Positions 4,833 to 6,781 of a DNA stretch of 6,781 bases are shown piece after piece; position 1 is the first letter of the stretch; each line of letters begins with the position of its first letter. The translations under genes were made by a program, and so were the position numbers. The notes beneath the pieces were generated by a model, which saw only the letters and a program-made list of their open reading frames with translations, had not been told where the DNA came from and did no database searches. The DNA comes from Desulfobacteraceae bacterium (GTDB taxonomy: Bacteria > Desulfobacterota > Desulfobacteria > Desulfobacterales > Desulfosalsimonadaceae). The stretch lies in NCBI GenBank assembly GCA_021162325.1, contig JAGGYV010000132.1, forward strand, positions 1 to 6,781. The letters run 5' to 3'.

Positions 4833-5135
4833 ATGAAAACGATGATGGATTTTATTGCTGCTGCCCTACAAGAAAAAGTAAATAAACCGCGTGCTGAAGA
4901 AACAGCAGCAAATATTAGTTCAATTTTGTCTGCCCTTTACCGCCGGAGGTCGGAAAGTGAATGGGAATGGTTGCGCCTTAACCGGCCTGATTGGTGGCAG
5001 CAGCGGATAAAACTTGAAAATGACCTTGATGGACATTTCCCGACCGGGGATCAAAAAGCGGGACAGGAAGTCTTTTACCAACTGGTGGAACATTTGAAGA
5101 CTGCTCCGGTCGGTCATAAAAGTACAAAACAGTGA
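4833..5135 (+). CDS. Unknown 100-residue protein downstream of the iteron array
   Basis: The ATG at 4833 has AAGGAA (4818-4823) 9 bases upstream; ATGs at 4842 and 4845 are alternative starts. The protein begins MKTMMDFIAAALQEKVNKPR and appears soluble and mostly helical: an amphipathic N-terminal half (residues 1-38), a tryptophan-rich stretch (SEWEWLRLNRPDWWQQRIKL, 41-60) and a second helix near 72-90. No catalytic motif, signal peptide or cysteine is present. It is the next gene after the DUF3987-like protein and its repeats, so it may be a small replication accessory, but there is no family match I can name. It ends at TGA 5133-5135, followed by two short hairpins. Confidence 0.7.
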   Translation: MKTMMDFIAAALQEKVNKPRAEETAANISSILSALYRRRSESEWEWLRLNRPDWWQQRIKLENDLDGHFPTGDQKAGQEVFYQLVEHLKTAPVGHKSTKQ

Positions 5136-5142
5136 ATAATGT

Positions 5143-5191
5143 GTCCGCCCTAAGGGCCGGACGATTGATCATCAGCTCGGCTCTGCCGAGC
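5143..5191 (+). repeat. Two consecutive short hairpins after the 100-residue gene
   Basis: GTCCGCCC-TAA-GGGCCGGAC (5143-5162) forms an 8-bp stem with one bulged C. GCTCGGC-TCT-GCCGAGC (5175-5191) forms a perfect 7-bp stem. Neither has a U tract, so they are not standard terminators. They may pause transcription, protect the 3' end of the mRNA, or be single-strand DNA structures linked to replication. Confidence 0.5.
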
Positions 5192-5404
5192 AGCCTGAAC
5201 AGGGGAAAAAAGGCCTCAAAATCATCCACTTTCCCCTTTCTTCCCCCCTGTTTTTCCCTGTTCCGGCTTCAAAAAACCTTCCAAATCTGCCAAAATTCAG
5301 AAAATCACCTCAAAAAAGCCCGTAATTTACTTCATAAATACAACATCACCCGAAAAAAATAAGCACCAAAAAAAATACAGACGAACATCAAAATACAAGA
5401 AAAC
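5192..5404. other. Gene-poor, strand-biased low-complexity stretch
   Basis: No convincing gene is visible here. The plus strand is rich in C, A and T with little G, with runs such as CCCCCC, TTTTT and A6-A8. AACAGGGGAAAAAA (5198-5211) pairs with TTTTTCCCTGTT (5251-5262) apart from a one-base bulge. Several frames stay open here (one begins at a GTG overlapping the TGA at 5133), but their translations are P-, S- and K-rich and look like chance. Confidence 0.5.
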
Positions 5405-5613
5405 ATGCGGGTTATCCCGCCAAAAAAAATACATACACCGTAGGATGCGGAGTCTGCAACCTCTTTTCCGGTCAGGAAATTGACCGATTACATATAGACG
5501 TCGTACATCCCCCATTACCTGGTGAAAGCCAGGAGGCCGCCAAACCCAAAGACGGTCGGGGGCGCTACGTTGACCAACTTTTTCCGTCCGGCGGGGCCGG
5601 GCGGCGACGTTAG
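5405..5613 (+). pseudogene. Small CxxC protein frame, apparently broken at an A8 run
   Basis: From 5422 to the TAG at 5611-5613 one frame reads like a real protein: YTVGCGVCNLFSGQEIDRLH, then DGRGRYVDQLFP. A CGVC knuckle suggests metal binding. That frame has no ATG, GTG or TTG. An ATG at 5405 (MRVIPPKK) is in another frame and would join it exactly if the A8 run (5422-5429) had one more A, giving a protein of about 69 residues. The gene is thus either frameshifted by a one-base loss, made by slippage on the A8 run, or misread in sequencing. The ribosome site of the ATG is weak. The stop abuts the GAGGAGGT of the integrase gene, so the two look co-transcribed. Family unknown; a small accessory of the integrase is possible but unproven. 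Confidence 0.45.
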
Positions 5614-5623
5614 AGGAGGTAAT

Positions 5624-6582
5624 ATGGATAGATTGCTACATGAGGGGCTAGAGGCAATAAAAGCCCACGGCGGCAGTTACCGCACCCGGGAGGCCCACAG
5701 AGACGAGATACGCACATTTGTGAGTGATCTCCGGGCCGCTGGGTTCGGGGTGCAAAGATGGGAAAACATCAAAATGAGTCACGTAGCCAAAGTCGTTGAT
5801 GCATGGCAGGATCGCAATTTATCGCCAGCCACAATAAAAGAGTATATGTCGGCGGTACGGATTGCGGCCCACGAACACGACAACGACCGGATCGCCGACA
5901 GCCGGAACGCTGATTTTGGTATTTCGGCTCGTACCTATATCGACAATATAGACAAATCGTTGCCACAGGAGGCGTACCAGCAGGCCGTGGACACCCTCAA
6001 GCATCATCTGACCCCCGAGATCACGCTGTGGCTGCACAGATGCAATTGCAGAGGGAGCTAGGTCTTCGGCGGGAGGAATCGGCCAAATTTGCGGCTGATC
6101 GCGATATTTTGCGGGATGGCCGAGCGTATATATCCGCAGGAACAAAAGGCGGCCGCGAGCGTATGCTGCCTGCGGAAGTGGTGCAGCGACCTGAAGCCCA
6201 GGCTGCCATCGATTACACCCGGCAAGTATCGCGGGAGTTGGGAACAAAAAACCTGCTCCCAAAAAATACAACCGAGCGGCAGGCGACCGGGTATTATTAC
6301 CGGGCAGTCAGAGCCGTAGGAATAAACAAGGAGGTTGCCGGAGCTGCATCGCACGGCAACCGCCACGCCTGGGCGCAAACCAGGTACGAGCAGTTAACCG
6401 GGTTTGAGCCCAGGTGTAAGTTTGCAAATAAAGAAAGCTATCAAGCTGCCGCATGAGCAGCAGCAGGTGACAAATGGTCTCAGCTGGGCCGAGACGCCCG
6501 CCTACAGATCAAGTCCGAGCAGGGCCACGGTCCGGATCGGGATGATGTCGTATCTCAGTATTTGGGGTCGGGATCATCGTAG
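5624..6582 (+). pseudogene. Tyrosine recombinase/integrase, split by a frameshift and an in-frame stop
   Basis: The start is ATG 5624, with GAGGAGGT at 5613-5620; longer in-frame openings upstream lack such a site. Residues 1-131 form the N-terminal SAM-like core-binding domain (RTREAHRDEIRTFVSDLRAA, then LSPATIKEYMSAVR). That frame runs into TAG at 6059. The catalytic domain continues in another frame from about 6016 (AAQMQLQRELGLRREESAKF), consistent with one C lost from the C5 run at 6012-6016. A second lesion is TGA at 6454-6456, after which the same frame continues to TAG 6580-6582. All catalytic residues are readable: Arg in GLRREE (6067-6069), Lys in GTKGGR (6145-6147), the HxxR His and Arg (6352-6354 and 6361-6363), His in QGHG (6526-6528) and Tyr in SQYLG (6559-6561). 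The restored length is about 319 residues, normal for the Integrase_1-type family. It would integrate and excise the right-hand element; as read, it is inactive. Confidence 0.85.
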
Positions 6583-6603
6583 TCGGACAAAAATTAACAA
6601 AAG

Positions 6604-6635
6604 AAGGCCGGGGGCACTCTCCAGGCCTTTTTTTT
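6604..6635 (+). terminator. Rho-independent terminator after the integrase
   Basis: AAGGCC (6604-6609) pairs with GGCCTT (6624-6629), extended past one mismatch by GG-CC (6611-6612 with 6621-6622), and eight T residues end the structure (6628-6635). It lies 21 bases after the TAG of the integrase frame and closes the operon-like block. Confidence 0.8.
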
Positions 6636-6651
6636 ATCAAACAAATATTGA

Positions 6652-6777
6652 TGGTTTCGTAAAAAGCGATTTCAGACCGCTGAGTGCGGCCACACATCCA
6701 AAAGTAACTTGAGTCGAGCTGCAAATTTACATAAAAAAGCAAAGAGTTTAGGCTATGAAATGGTGCCGCAATCGTAA
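6652..6777 (+). pseudogene. Possible C-terminal remnant of a transposase, doubtful
   Basis: A 41-codon frame without a start ends at TAA 6775-6777 and reads FQTAECGHTSKSNLSRAANL and then HKKAKSLGYEMVPQS. The ending (basic helix, LGYEMVP, stop) has the feel of the last residues of several insertion-sequence transposases, and a location at the edge of an element would suit that. The stretch is short, no inverted repeats or transposase catalytic residues are visible, and the preceding codon is TGA, so this is only a suggestion. Confidence 0.2.
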
Positions 6778-6781
6778 AATA

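Noticed and set aside
5132..5362. Protein of 76 residues starting at GTG 5132
   Set aside because: Low-complexity S, P and K composition, runs through hairpins and homopolymers, and no ribosome site; looks like chance.
5522..5623. Integrase starting at the upstream GTG at 5522
   Set aside because: No ribosome site precedes it, the translation is P-, G- and R-rich, and the overlapping CxxC frame is more protein-like; the ATG at 5624 has GAGGAGGT.
6454..6456. TGA read as an amino acid by an altered code
   Set aside because: Another gene here ends in TGA (5133-5135), and no selenocysteine-type context was noticed; a nonsense mutation or read error is simpler.
6404..6712. 102-residue plus-strand frame over the integrase end
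   Set aside because: It overlaps the integrase C-terminal frame that holds the catalytic Tyr and runs through the terminator; no ribosome site.

Overview
The window looks like a mosaic of mobile-element DNA from a Firmicute, possibly an anaerobic clostridial or Peptococcaceae-type bacterium. The reasons are strong AGGAGG ribosome sites, a tRNA 3' end with encoded CCA, U-tract terminators, and AT-rich cargo next to a GC-richer backbone. The exact lineage cannot be fixed from the sequence. A partial tRNA-Thr(CGT) sequence near 2810-2857 marks a junction between two unlike blocks.

Left block (1-2857): the minus strand holds the start of an unknown CxxC protein (1-78), a terminator, and a 52-residue ribbon-helix-helix protein (155-313). 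A 337-bp divergent regulatory region follows, with repeated GGTGTT half-sites and two candidate promoters. A large AT-rich gene (651-2648) then encodes a 665-residue protein that I cannot assign to a family, with a C-terminal part resembling a DNA-binding helix-turn-helix. Behind it are 11-bp-phased GTGGGACTTT repeats, TAAAATAGAGAA repeats, and the tRNA-Thr 3' fragment with a terminator. This layout fits the far (attR-like) end of an island integrated in a tRNA-Thr gene, with the unknown protein as cargo beside the end.

Right block (2858-6781): after a stretch with repeats, a large inverted repeat and a weak small ORF, there is what looks like a compact and eroded integrative element. It holds an AlpA/excisionase-like DNA-binding protein without a normal start codon (3349-3591), a DUF3987-like replication protein lacking its Walker A region (3584-4615), and a dense cluster of ten TGTCAC/GTGACA motifs inside 24-bp inverted arms (4623-4801, a candidate iteron origin). 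After these come a 100-residue unknown protein (4833-5135), a broken CxxC reading frame (5405-5613) and a tyrosine recombinase (5624-6582). The recombinase is split by a frameshift at a C run and an in-frame TGA, although all its catalytic residues can still be read. A terminator closes the block at 6604-6635, and a doubtful transposase tail follows.

The right block reads as regulator, replication protein, origin-like repeats, accessory ORFs and integrase, the order expected of a small integrative replicon. Two apparent one-base losses in homopolymers could be real decay or sequencing error. The newest-looking items are the 665-residue orphan with its operator-like repeats, and the iteron-like array next to the shortened DUF3987 protein.
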